Shown here piece after piece: positions 1 through 7,440 of a DNA stretch of 32,137 nt. The translations under genes and the position numbers were made by a program. This stretch comes from an uncultured Pelagibacteraceae bacterium. GTDB taxonomy: Bacteria; Pseudomonadota; Alphaproteobacteria; Pelagibacterales; Pelagibacteraceae. A model generated the notes under the pieces. It searched no databases, had not been told where the DNA came from, and saw nothing but the letters and a program-made list of their open reading frames with translations. The stretch is from contig CACBQF010000009.1 in the NCBI GenBank assembly GCA_902541315.1, forward strand, positions 1 to 32,137. The letters are read 5' to 3'. Position 1 is the first letter of the stretch; each line of letters opens with the position of its first letter.

Positions 1-460
1 CGTATCTATTTAGTTTATTTCTTTTTTTTAATCTTTGAAGCATATTTATTTCATTAACAACGTTTAGAAAAGTAAAATCAATTTTAAAATCATTTAGAAT
101 TACATTATGAATCTTTTTAATTAGATTTAAGTCAACACCTAACCCAAAATGTTGATAAGCTATTGTAGAGTCAATAAATCTATCTATAATTATAATTTTT
201 TTTTTATGAAATTTTTTTAATTCTTTAATATTTTCACTTCTAGAAGCAGAATATAAAAATAAATCAGTATATCGATTAAAATTTGATTTTTTATTAAGAA
301 TTAATTTTCTAATAATTTCTGAATTTTTACTACCACCAGGTTCCCTTAAACATATATATGGAATCCTTTTTTTTTTTAAAAATTTACATATATTTTTTAC
401 GTGAAGGGATTTTCCGCTGCATTCAATACCTTCAAAAACAACTACAGGTTTATTAGACAT
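1..460 (-). CDS. tmk: Thymidylate kinase, 3' end cut by the window edge
   Basis: Phosphorylates dTMP to dTDP with ATP in the cytoplasm, on the route to dTTP. The first 153 codons are visible, from the ATG at 460. The P-loop (GIECSGKS, residues 11-18), the REPGG dTMP-binding motif (39-43), DRF (93-95) and AYQ (101-103) occur in family order. The family is usually 200-215 residues, so roughly a quarter is missing beyond base 1. The start lies inside the last codons of dacA (8-bp overlap), so it should be translated from the same message; holB commonly follows in alphaproteobacteria. The P-loop has Cys-Ser where Gly-Ala is commoner. The coding strand has an A11 run (367-377) and an A10 run (196-205). 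The identification is secure. Confidence 0.93.
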   Translation of the reverse strand, partial: MSNKPVVVFEGIECSGKSLHVKNICKFLKKKRIPYICLREPGGSKNSEIIRKLILNKKSNFNRYTDLFLYSASRSENIKELKKFHKKKIIIIDRFIDSTIAYQHFGLGVDLNLIKKIHNVILNDFKIDFTFLNVVNEINMLQRLKKRNKLNRY

Positions 461-1604
461 CGCCCCAAATCAAATAATTGATGGACTTCATAAGTCTTGA
501 AAAAATATTAACTTTTTTAACATCATTAGCTGCTAACAAATCATATTCTCCAATTAAATTTTCATTATAAGAAATATTTAATTTTCCAATGATTTGATTT
601 TTTTTAATTGGCGCTTCAACCGGACCATTGTAGTAAATTGATACTTTTAGTAATCTTTTTTGTGCTTTTTTTATAGTTTTATATATGTCCTCATTTACAT
701 ACACATTTACTTGTTTTTCCTTTCCTAACCATACATCAACTTTATCTAAAGATTTTTTTGCTTTAGCTATTTCGATAAGATCAAAATTTGTAATACCATA
801 AGTTAACAACTTAGTACTCTCCCTAGATCTACTATTTTTAGTTTCAAATCCACTCCCAACAGCTATTAATCTACGTCCATTTTTTTTTAATGATGAGGCT
901 AGAGAATATTTTTCAACCGCTAAATAACCAGTTTTGATTCCATCAGCTCCAAGGTTTTTATAAAGAAGTGGATTACGATTTCCCTGTGTTATGGGGTCAC
1001 CACCTGTCCTATCCCAAGTAAACTCTGTTTCACTAAACAGTTCATAATATTCAGGGTGTTCTTTAATAAGGTAATTAGACATTATAAGTATATCCCTAAC
1101 AGTTGAGTAATTATCAGGATCATTAATTCCTGACGAATTAGTAAAATTTGTATTCTCCATACCTAATTCTTTAGCTTTCATTGTCATCAAAATTGCAAAT
1201 TCCTCTTCGGTTCCTGCAATCCCCTCTGCTAAAGCAATGCAAGCGTCGTTACCAGATGCAACAATAATCCCTCTAAGTAAATTTTCTACAGTAACTTCAT
1301 CACCAACCATTATAAACATTGAAGAGTATCCAGCGGTAGATAATCTCCATGCTTTTTCTGATATTATAAATTTATCTTCTAAACTTAAATCACCAGACTT
1401 AATTAAATCAAATGCAATTATAGATGTCATAATTTTAGTCATTGAAGCCGGATAAATTGATCTATCAGGATCTTTTTCATAAAGAATCTCACCAGACAAA
1501 AAATCTTGTAAAATAGCAGTTCTAGCCTTTATTTGTATATTTGCATTTAAGTAAGTTGAGAGAAATAAGACTGTTAAATTGATTATAAAGATCTTCTTAA
1601 ACAT
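453..1604 (-). CDS. dacA: D-alanyl-D-alanine carboxypeptidase (PBP5/6 type)
   Basis: Periplasmic serine carboxypeptidase that removes the terminal D-Ala of peptidoglycan stem pentapeptides and so limits cross-linking. At 383 residues it has normal length. A signal peptide covers about residues 1-21. The three penicillin-binding motifs are intact: SMTK (Ser54 nucleophile, Lys57), SGN (117-119) and KTG (224-226). The region from about 285 to 375 corresponds to the PBP5 C-terminal beta domain, followed by a short C-terminal amphipathic stretch likely to hold it at the inner membrane. It overlaps rlpA upstream and tmk downstream by 8 bp each, which implies translational coupling within one operon. 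Alphaproteobacterial members are often named dacF or dacC; the function is the same. Confidence 0.95.
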   Translation of the reverse strand: MFKKIFIINLTVLFLSTYLNANIQIKARTAILQDFLSGEILYEKDPDRSIYPASMTKIMTSIIAFDLIKSGDLSLEDKFIISEKAWRLSTAGYSSMFIMVGDEVTVENLLRGIIVASGNDACIALAEGIAGTEEEFAILMTMKAKELGMENTNFTNSSGINDPDNYSTVRDILIMSNYLIKEHPEYYELFSETEFTWDRTGGDPITQGNRNPLLYKNLGADGIKTGYLAVEKYSLASSLKKNGRRLIAVGSGFETKNSRSRESTKLLTYGITNFDLIEIAKAKKSLDKVDVWLGKEKQVNVYVNEDIYKTIKKAQKRLLKVSIYYNGPVEAPIKKNQIIGKLNISYNENLIGEYDLLAANDVKKVNIFSRLMKSINYLIWGDV

Positions 1605-2343
1605 TATTTAATATTTCTAAATTTTCAAAATTCATTGGACTAAGTTTTTCATAGGACTCTTTTAAACTTTTTATATCATTAAAGGGGCCTATTAGTACTC
1701 TAAATTTTGTTTTTGAAAGTTGTTGTATTCTAGAATTTTTTATATTTGTTTCATTTTTAATTCGTGAAATCATCATCTTTGCTGAACTTTTATAATAAAA
1801 GTCAGCTAGTTTTATTGAATAGGAAAATTTAAGCTTTATATTCTTCTTTTTCTTTGTAGGTGTCGAATTTAGATCTTTTATTTGAATACCATCAATGGGA
1901 GCCTTTTGAGCAACTTTTTTTTCCTCTTCGAATGTCTTACTTTTTTTTGCAATAAAAGTAGAATTTCTTGAGACCAATACTATTTCCAATAATGGTTCAT
2001 TAAAGTCAAGATCCAAATCTTCGGCTATTCTTTTAGATATAACAGAATTATAAAAATCTGAAAATTTTTGATTATTAGATTTCACTTCTGCAATCAAAGA
2101 CTTATCATTTTTTGGGTTTGTAATCTTGACAGTTGATTTTCTTTTTAGCAATTTATGATAAATCATTAATGATCTATCATCCAATTTTTTTATTTTATTT
2201 AAGCTTTCATCATAAATTAAAGCAAATCCACTATTAGAGTAAACTTTTTCTAATTTTAGCTCATTCTTATTCAATTCATCAGGTATTTGAACACAACTTA
2301 TCAAAAAAAAAGAGAATAATATAAGTAAAATTTTATAATTCAT
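1597..2343 (-). CDS. rlpA: Degenerate RlpA-like lipoprotein with C-terminal SPOR domain
   Basis: A 248-residue lipoprotein: signal peptide with lipobox LISC (Cys17), a divergent double-psi beta-barrel region (about 36-124), a Lys/Glu-rich linker (130-170) and a SPOR-like domain (about 172-246, ending around RVLIGPF at 215-221). RlpA proteins are lytic transglycosylases or structural septal proteins that act on denuded glycan, which SPOR domains bind. The barrel keeps a His (63) and a V-x-I-T-N stretch (72-76). The segment that normally reads N-D-R-G-P-F is replaced by KSNNQKF (88-94), so the usual acidic residue is gone. The position between mltB (11-bp overlap) and dacA (8-bp overlap) is the standard alphaproteobacterial rlpA slot. 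I infer a non-catalytic or altered role. The family call rests on position plus weak domain similarity. Confidence 0.7.
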   Translation of the reverse strand: MNYKILLILFSFFLISCVQIPDELNKNELKLEKVYSNSGFALIYDESLNKIKKLDDRSLMIYHKLLKRKSTVKITNPKNDKSLIAEVKSNNQKFSDFYNSVISKRIAEDLDLDFNEPLLEIVLVSRNSTFIAKKSKTFEEEKKVAQKAPIDGIQIKDLNSTPTKKKKNIKLKFSYSIKLADFYYKSSAKMMISRIKNETNIKNSRIQQLSKTKFRVLIGPFNDIKSLKESYEKLSPMNFENLEILNNV

Positions 2344-3334
2344 TTTTAAATTTATTTTTTAAAGTACAAACAGCTAGCGCAAATCTTAGGGATCTGTTCC
2401 ATTGAAGAATTATTTCATAATTATCAAACACAATATAAGCAGGGTTTAAAGTGTCAGCTCCTGGAATAATATTTTTGTCAGGAGTAATTATTGCAACATT
2501 ATAGTTAGATTTTAAAAAACTTAATTCATCGTAATTTTCTATATATTTTCTAAAAAAACTTAATTTTTTTTTATTATTAAGTTTTTTAGCAGATACATTT
2601 AAATATTTTTTTGGTGTGTTTTTTTTTAAATCTATCTTGTAAAAGCAAGGGGAATTTTTTTTCCAACCAATTTTTTTAAGATAGTTTGCTGCAGAAGCAT
2701 AAGCATCATGAGAATTTTTCAAATTTATGTGATTATCGGTATTAAAATCAATAGCATGGTTTTTTATAGTTGAGGGCATAAACTGAAAAAAACCAAATGC
2801 TCCCGCCCATGAACCATATAATGATTTATAATCTATTTGATTTTCGTCTATTAACTTTAGTAATATTAGAAGTTCTTTAGTAAAAAACTCAGATCTTCTT
2901 TTATCGTAACTCAATGTCGCTAATGAAGAAATAATATCCATTTTGCCAACATAAGTTCCATAATTTGTTTCTATTCCCATTAATGATAATAAAAGTTCTT
3001 TTTCAATTTCGAACTTATTTTCAACAACATTAATTAACTCTTTATGATTTGAATAAAAGTCAACGCCTTTACTTAATTTTTTAGAAGACGCTCTTTTTGA
3101 AATATAAGTCTTGGTATCTTCGTAAAATTCAGGCTGATATCTATCGTATTTTATTACATTGGATAGAAACTTAGCATCAGTCATTACAAGATCAAAAGTT
3201 TGCTCAGAAATATTATTGGCTAAGGCTCTTTCTTTAAAATTTTTTTTCCAATTTTCAAAACTTTGAATTTCATTAGCAAAGGAATTAGAGTGCAAAAAAA
3301 ATACAATAAAAAGAAAAATCTTAATTTTGTTCAT
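2333..3334 (-). CDS. mltB: Lytic murein transglycosylase, MltB family
   Basis: Cleaves the MurNAc-GlcNAc bond of peptidoglycan to give 1,6-anhydro ends, in the periplasm. A signal peptide covers residues 1-20 (cut near SFA-NE) with no lipobox, so it is probably soluble, unlike E. coli MltB. The catalytic Glu is E122 in GIETNYG (120-126). The second hallmark, GAFGFFQFMPST (178-189), and the following repeat-like segment with AANYL and GWKK are present. Length 333 residues fits the short MltB/Slt35 class without a peptidoglycan-binding domain. It overlaps rarD upstream by 14 bp and rlpA downstream by 11 bp. Its 1,6-anhydro products are the kind of substrate that feeds NagZ, encoded at 23950-24897. 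Confidence 0.93.
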   Translation of the reverse strand: MNKIKIFLFIVFFLHSNSFANEIQSFENWKKNFKERALANNISEQTFDLVMTDAKFLSNVIKYDRYQPEFYEDTKTYISKRASSKKLSKGVDFYSNHKELINVVENKFEIEKELLLSLMGIETNYGTYVGKMDIISSLATLSYDKRRSEFFTKELLILLKLIDENQIDYKSLYGSWAGAFGFFQFMPSTIKNHAIDFNTDNHINLKNSHDAYASAANYLKKIGWKKNSPCFYKIDLKKNTPKKYLNVSAKKLNNKKKLSFFRKYIENYDELSFLKSNYNVAIITPDKNIIPGADTLNPAYIVFDNYEIILQWNRSLRFALAVCTLKNKFKNEL

Positions 3335-4199
3335 ATAAATCGTTTAAATATATAATTACAGCAATCCAAATGATAATAAAACTTAGAAATTTCACTAATG
3401 AAAAATCCTCCCCATAATAAAAATAACCTAAAATGAACTGTAAAGTTGGGGTAATGTAAAAAATCATTCCAGTTGGACCTAAACCAATTAACTCAACACC
3501 TCTTACATAAAGGAACAAAGGAATCACAGTCATTGGACCAGCTAAAATCAGATACAGACTTAGTCCTGGGTTATTCAAATTAAAATCATTAAAATTGTTA
3601 TTTGCAATAATATAAAATGTAACAAGGGCAAATGGAAAAATATACAAGCTTTCAATTAATAATCCAATGTCAGTATCTATTTCAATTTTTTTTCTGACTA
3701 AATTATAAAATGCCCAACTAAAAGCTACGACAAGACCAACCCAAGGTAAAGATTTAAGATTAAATATGATTAATATTATAATTGATATTAAAACTAGAAG
3801 GATTGAGAAAATTCTTTTTTTATTAAGTTTTTCTTTAAAAAAAATATATCCTAATAGAACACTGATTATTGGCATAATAAAATATCCGAAACTTGCATCT
3901 ATAATTCTTTCTGAGGCTACGGCATAAATCCATATAGACCAATTAACAAAAATTAAAAAACCAGATACAAATAATGCGATTAATTTTTTTCTATATTTAA
4001 TTTCTTTTTGGAATATTTGCCATTTGGATAAAAAAGTTGTGGTAAAAACCAACATGATTGCAGTCCATAAACATCTATGCACAACTAATTCAGTATGACC
4101 GATAAAGGATACCGACTCAAAATATATAACCCCAATAAATCCCCACCAAAATGAACCCAGTGAAGTTAAAATCAAACCTTTATTAAAATTATTTTTCAT
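3321..4199 (-). CDS. rarD: EamA/DMT-superfamily transporter, RarD type
   Basis: Inner-membrane protein of 292 residues with about ten hydrophobic helices, typical of the drug/metabolite transporter superfamily with two EamA repeats. The N-terminal features WWGF (18-21), IYFES and the ELVVHRCLW segment (residues 37-45) match the RarD branch, named for chloramphenicol sensitivity. The physiological substrate of the branch is not settled, so I give no substrate. It is the first gene of the minus-strand wall operon: the ATG at 4199 is the outermost one, with 84 bp separating it from tRNA-Ser, which reads the other way. The 3' end overlaps mltB by 14 bp. Confidence 0.85.
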   Translation of the reverse strand: MKNNFNKGLILTSLGSFWWGFIGVIYFESVSFIGHTELVVHRCLWTAIMLVFTTTFLSKWQIFQKEIKYRKKLIALFVSGFLIFVNWSIWIYAVASERIIDASFGYFIMPIISVLLGYIFFKEKLNKKRIFSILLVLISIIILIIFNLKSLPWVGLVVAFSWAFYNLVRKKIEIDTDIGLLIESLYIFPFALVTFYIIANNNFNDFNLNNPGLSLYLILAGPMTVIPLFLYVRGVELIGLGPTGMIFYITPTLQFILGYFYYGEDFSLVKFLSFIIIWIAVIIYLNDLYEQN

Positions 4200-4243
4200 A
4201 CTAATTAAATGAACAAAATATCAAGACTAATTAGACTATTTTA

Positions 4244-4272
4244 TTGTTGAATTAAATATTTTTAATTATAAA
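4244..4272 (+). promoter_or_regulatory. Probable sigma-70 promoter of tRNA-Ser
   Basis: TTGTTG at 4244-4249 and TATAAA at 4267-4272, spaced by 17 bp, with the -10 box 11 bp upstream of the first tRNA base. Spacing and distance fit a tRNA promoter. In DNA this AT-rich such matches arise often by chance; the position is the main support. Confidence 0.45.
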
Positions 4273-4283
4273 AGCTTCTACAC

Positions 4284-4373
4284 GGAGAGATGGCTGAGCG
4301 GTTGAAAGCACCGGTCTTGAAAACCGGCAAAGGGGCAACTCTTTCCTGGGTTCGAATCCCAGTCTCTCCGCCA
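4284..4373 (+). tRNA. tRNA-Ser (anticodon TGA)
   Basis: A 90-nt type II tRNA. The acceptor stem GGAGAGA (4284-4290) pairs with TCTCTCC, followed by discriminator G and an encoded CCA (4371-4373). The D-arm has GGCTGAGCGGTTGAAAGC, the anticodon stem CCGGT/ACCGG encloses the loop CTTGAAA with anticodon TGA at 4318-4320, and there is a long variable arm (AAAGGGGCAACTCTTT region) and a T-arm with GGTTCGAATCC. The long variable arm and the anticodon together identify serine, reading UCN codons starting with UCA. Confidence 0.98.
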
Positions 4374-4381
4374 TAAATTTA

Positions 4382-4639
4382 TTAATATTTAAAATTTTTG
4401 AATAAATTATTAATTTTATTATCCTCAAATTCTATATTGGTTGTTAAACCATTATAAAAATTGTATAGATTGTTATCATCTATTTCTAAGAGCTTTATTA
4501 ATTCATTTAAATCTTCAACATTTAACTGATCTAAGTATTTATTAGTGAAAGCTCCTAAAAGTTTATCCATTTCTTTGGTGCCGCGATAATTTGATCTGTA
4601 TATAATTTTTTTTTTTATTTGTTCTATATCAGCGGTCAT
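4382..4639 (-). CDS. sdhE: FAD assembly factor SdhE (DUF339)
   Basis: Small cytoplasmic protein of 85 residues that helps attach FAD covalently to the succinate dehydrogenase flavoprotein subunit. The family hallmark R-G-x-x-E-M-D appears as RGTKEMD (residues 19-25), followed by an all-helical body with acidic patches, as in SdhE/YgfY/CptB. It is transcribed away from recG with only 22 bp between the two starts, an arrangement common in alphaproteobacteria. The 3' end lies 8 bp from the tRNA-Ser CCA, with no room for a terminator between them. Confidence 0.87.
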   Translation of the reverse strand: MTADIEQIKKKIIYRSNYRGTKEMDKLLGAFTNKYLDQLNVEDLNELIKLLEIDDNNLYNFYNGLTTNIEFEDNKINNLFKNFKY

Positions 4640-4661
4640 AATAGGAATATAATATTAGTTT

Positions 4662-6713
4662 ATGGATATTAAAAGAAATTATGAATATTTATTATCTGAC
4701 CTAAAATCTATAAAAGGTGTTGGTTTAAAAACATCAAATTTATTAAAAAGAAAAAAAATTAATAGTATTTTCGATCTGTTATGGAAATTGCCAAAATCGT
4801 ATACGGATCGAAGTTTATCTTCGAAAATTAAGGATTTAAAAATTGATGGGGTACAAACTATAACTGTAATTCCTCAAAAATATTTATTTCCAAGAGTAAG
4901 AAACTTACCAAATCGAGTTTTATGTAAAGATGAGACTGGTGAAATAGATTGTGTTTTTTTTAATAGTTACGAGGGATATATTAGAAAAATATTACCTATT
5001 GGAAAAGAGGTAACAATTAGTGGTAAAATTAAATACTTTCGAAATAAATATCAATTAACAAATCCTAAATATATTTCAGAAGACTCATCTATAATAAAAC
5101 AAAAGCATAATAGCTATTCACTAACTGAAGGAATTAGTGAAAAAGTTTATAATAAGATAATATTACAAATTATTAAAAATTTGCCTAAAATTGATGAGTG
5201 GCACTCAAAAGATATATTAAAAAATTTTGACAATATTGGTTGGAATGACTCAATCAAAAAATTACATGATCCAGAAAATATTGGCAAATTCAAAGAAAAT
5301 TTCTATCAAAGACTCGCTTTTGATGAAATTTTTTCAACTTTTTTGGTAAATTCAGAAATTAGAAAAAAGATCAAAAAAATAAAAAAAACAAAAAAAAAAT
5401 TTGATACTAAAAAACAAAGTGAAATAGTATCCAAGTTAGATTTTTCCCTAACTAATGATCAAACTAAAACATTAAATGAGATTAACGATGATTTGTGCTC
5501 GGATAACAAGATGTTTAGATTACTTCAGGGTGATGTTGGTAGTGGCAAAACAATAGTAGCGTTATTATCTGCATTCAATACAATCAGTTCTGATTTTCAA
5601 GTAGCAGTAATGGCTCCTACCGAAATATTAGCAAGACAGCATTTCTTATTAGCAAAAAAAATATTTCCTAAAATTATTAAAATAGAGTTACTCTCCGGAA
5701 AATCATCATACAAAGATAAAAAAAAAATTTTAGATAAACTTATTAAAAAAGAGATTGATATTGTTTTTGGAACACATGCCTTATTTCAAAAAAAAGTAGA
5801 ATTTAAAAAACTAGGTTTAATAATAATTGATGAACAGCATAAATTTGGAGTTAGTCAAAGAAAAAAGCTATCTGATAAAGCTGGGAAAGATTGTGATGTT
5901 CTTTTAATGACAGCAACACCAATACCACGTACTTTAACAATGACTATTTACGGAGATATGGATCTTTCAATTATACGAGAAAAACCGAATAACCGAAAAC
6001 CTGTTAAAACTTATAGCAAAATTGAAAGTAAGATTGAGGATGTTATTAAATTCATTAAAAAAGAAATACAACTTGGAAATCAAATTTTTTGGGTATGCCC
6101 TCTTATAGAAGAGTCTAAAAAAATTGATCATTCTTCAGCAGTTAAAAAGTCTGAATATTTAAAAAAAATATTTCCTAATGAGGTTTATTTACTCCATGGA
6201 AAAACATCGATTGAGGAAAAAGAAAAAATCTTAAACAAATTTTTAAAAAATGAATTTAAGATTTTAGTTTCAACTACAATCATTGAAGTTGGTATAGATT
6301 TTCCTAATGCAAATGTAATTATAATAGAAAATGCAAATAAGTTTGGTTTGTCTCAATTACATCAACTTAGAGGTAGAGTTGGTAGAGGCAAGAAAGAGTC
6401 TTCTTGTATATTGATGTTTAAGTCAAATCTAAGCGAAAATGCTAAAAAAAGAATTAATATATTAAAAGACTCTAATGATGGATTTGAAATATCTGAGGAG
6501 GATTTGAAATTAAGAGGTTTTGGAGATATTCTTGGTTATAAACAAAGTGGAATAAAAAACTTTAAATTGGCAGATCCAATACATAACCATAATCTTTTTA
6601 TTTTAGCTGAGAAAGAAATCAAAAGAATTGAAAATGAAAAAGAGGATATAAGTAAATTTAAACCACTAATTAAACTATATGATCGTGCAGATATAATTAA
6701 CGATATAGCTTAA
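4662..6713 (+). CDS. recG: ATP-dependent DNA helicase RecG
   Basis: Remodels stalled replication forks and branched recombination intermediates. At 683 residues it has the family's full length. The N-terminal wedge/OB domain starts with a helix-hairpin-like KGVGLKTSN (18-26). The helicase part has Walker A GDVGSGKT (290-297), motif APTEILA (318-324), DEQH box (390-393), TATPIPRT (417-424), and in lobe 2 IIEVGID and the QLRGRVGRG motif. The ATG at 4662 is only 22 bp from the divergent sdhE start, so any recG promoter must overlap sdhE coding sequence. The stop TAA at 6711-6713 shares the TTAA at 6710-6713 with the convergent DUF502 gene. Confidence 0.97.
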   Translation: MDIKRNYEYLLSDLKSIKGVGLKTSNLLKRKKINSIFDLLWKLPKSYTDRSLSSKIKDLKIDGVQTITVIPQKYLFPRVRNLPNRVLCKDETGEIDCVFFNSYEGYIRKILPIGKEVTISGKIKYFRNKYQLTNPKYISEDSSIIKQKHNSYSLTEGISEKVYNKIILQIIKNLPKIDEWHSKDILKNFDNIGWNDSIKKLHDPENIGKFKENFYQRLAFDEIFSTFLVNSEIRKKIKKIKKTKKKFDTKKQSEIVSKLDFSLTNDQTKTLNEINDDLCSDNKMFRLLQGDVGSGKTIVALLSAFNTISSDFQVAVMAPTEILARQHFLLAKKIFPKIIKIELLSGKSSYKDKKKILDKLIKKEIDIVFGTHALFQKKVEFKKLGLIIIDEQHKFGVSQRKKLSDKAGKDCDVLLMTATPIPRTLTMTIYGDMDLSIIREKPNNRKPVKTYSKIESKIEDVIKFIKKEIQLGNQIFWVCPLIEESKKIDHSSAVKKSEYLKKIFPNEVYLLHGKTSIEEKEKILNKFLKNEFKILVSTTIIEVGIDFPNANVIIIENANKFGLSQLHQLRGRVGRGKKESSCILMFKSNLSENAKKRINILKDSNDGFEISEEDLKLRGFGDILGYKQSGIKNFKLADPIHNHNLFILAEKEIKRIENEKEDISKFKPLIKLYDRADIINDIA

Positions 6714-7330
6714 TTCTTACCTGTGGATGTACCTGCTGAAACAATAAATTTAGATGCCTCTTCAAAAGTCATATTCAAATAAATTACTTCATCAATTGGA
6801 AACATAAGTAAAAAACCACTGGTAGGATTTGGTGTTGTAGGAACAAAAACGTTAATTAATTTTTTATTAGTTTTTTCTGCCATCTCACCTTTATTTTCTT
6901 TCGTAGCAAAACCGACAGCCCAAACTCCTTTTCTCGGATATTCAACTAAAACGACACTCTTTTTATCATTATCATCTTTATTAGAAAATGTTTCAGTCAT
7001 TTGAACTATTGCAGAATAAATAGTTCGCAAAACAGGAATTCTTTTAAATAAATCATCAATCAGTTTAAGAATTCTTTTACCTAAAAATGACAAAGATAAT
7101 CCTCCAACGATGGTTATAAAAATTACTGAAATCAAAATTTCTACTCCAGGTATAGCAAATGGTAGATAGCTATTTGGATTGATATTTTCTGGAATTATCT
7201 TTGATGAAATTCCAATTAAAACCTTACTTAAATATAAGGTAAATCCAATTGGAATCAGTACAACTACTCCTGTAATAAAATAATTTCTTAGAATTAATGT
7301 AATTGATTTTTTTTTTTTATTTTTTGACAT
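6710..7330 (-). CDS. DUF502 family inner-membrane protein
   Basis: A 206-residue membrane protein of unknown biochemical function. It has a basic N-terminus (SKNKKKK), two hydrophobic helices (about 13-35 and 60-85), then a soluble domain with KRIPVLRTIYSAIVQ (94-108), VVLVEYPRKGVWAVGF and VFVPTTPNPTSGF, which are the conserved segments of DUF502. Location next to recG is common in alphaproteobacteria. Codons 5-8 are encoded by an unbroken A12 run (7307-7318 on the plus strand), a potential slippage site right after the start. The 3' end overlaps recG head-on by 4 bp. Confidence 0.88.
   Translation of the reverse strand: MSKNKKKKSITLILRNYFITGVVVLIPIGFTLYLSKVLIGISSKIIPENINPNSYLPFAIPGVEILISVIFITIVGGLSLSFLGKRILKLIDDLFKRIPVLRTIYSAIVQMTETFSNKDDNDKKSVVLVEYPRKGVWAVGFATKENKGEMAEKTNKKLINVFVPTTPNPTSGFLLMFPIDEVIYLNMTFEEASKFIVSAGTSTGKN
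7307..7318. repeat. T12/A12 homopolymer inside the DUF502 start region
   Basis: Twelve consecutive T on the plus strand, encoding four Lys (codons 5-8) of the DUF502 gene. It is the longest single-base run I noticed in the window. Confidence 0.95.
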
Positions 7331-7384
7331 AATCTAATTAAAGCTTGAATAAATAACAAAAGTAATTGCAATAAAAAATAACAC

Positions 7385-7400
7385 TAACAAAATTTTGTTA
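7385..7400. promoter_or_regulatory. Perfect 16-bp palindrome between divergent genes (possible operator)
   Basis: TAACAAAATTTTGTTA reads identically on both strands. It lies in the 110-bp gap between DUF502 and the M48 peptidase, which diverge, and it overlaps the -35 box proposed for the peptidase. It could bind a dimeric repressor or be chance in AT-rich DNA. Confidence 0.35.
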
Positions 7401-7424
7401 TTTAGATTCATTCAAATATATAAT
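7395..7424 (+). promoter_or_regulatory. Candidate promoter of the M48 peptidase gene
   Basis: TTGTTA (7395-7400) and a consensus TATAAT (7419-7424) with an 18-bp spacer. Transcription would begin near 7431. That lies at or after the ATG at 7429 and about 10 bp before the ATG at 7441, which favours the second ATG as the start. Confidence 0.45.
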
Positions 7425-7440
7425 ATCAATGTTAATAAAA

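Noticed and set aside
1237..1455. Plus-strand open frame inside dacA
   Set aside because: It is antisense to the catalytic domain with SxxK and SGN motifs; chance open frame.
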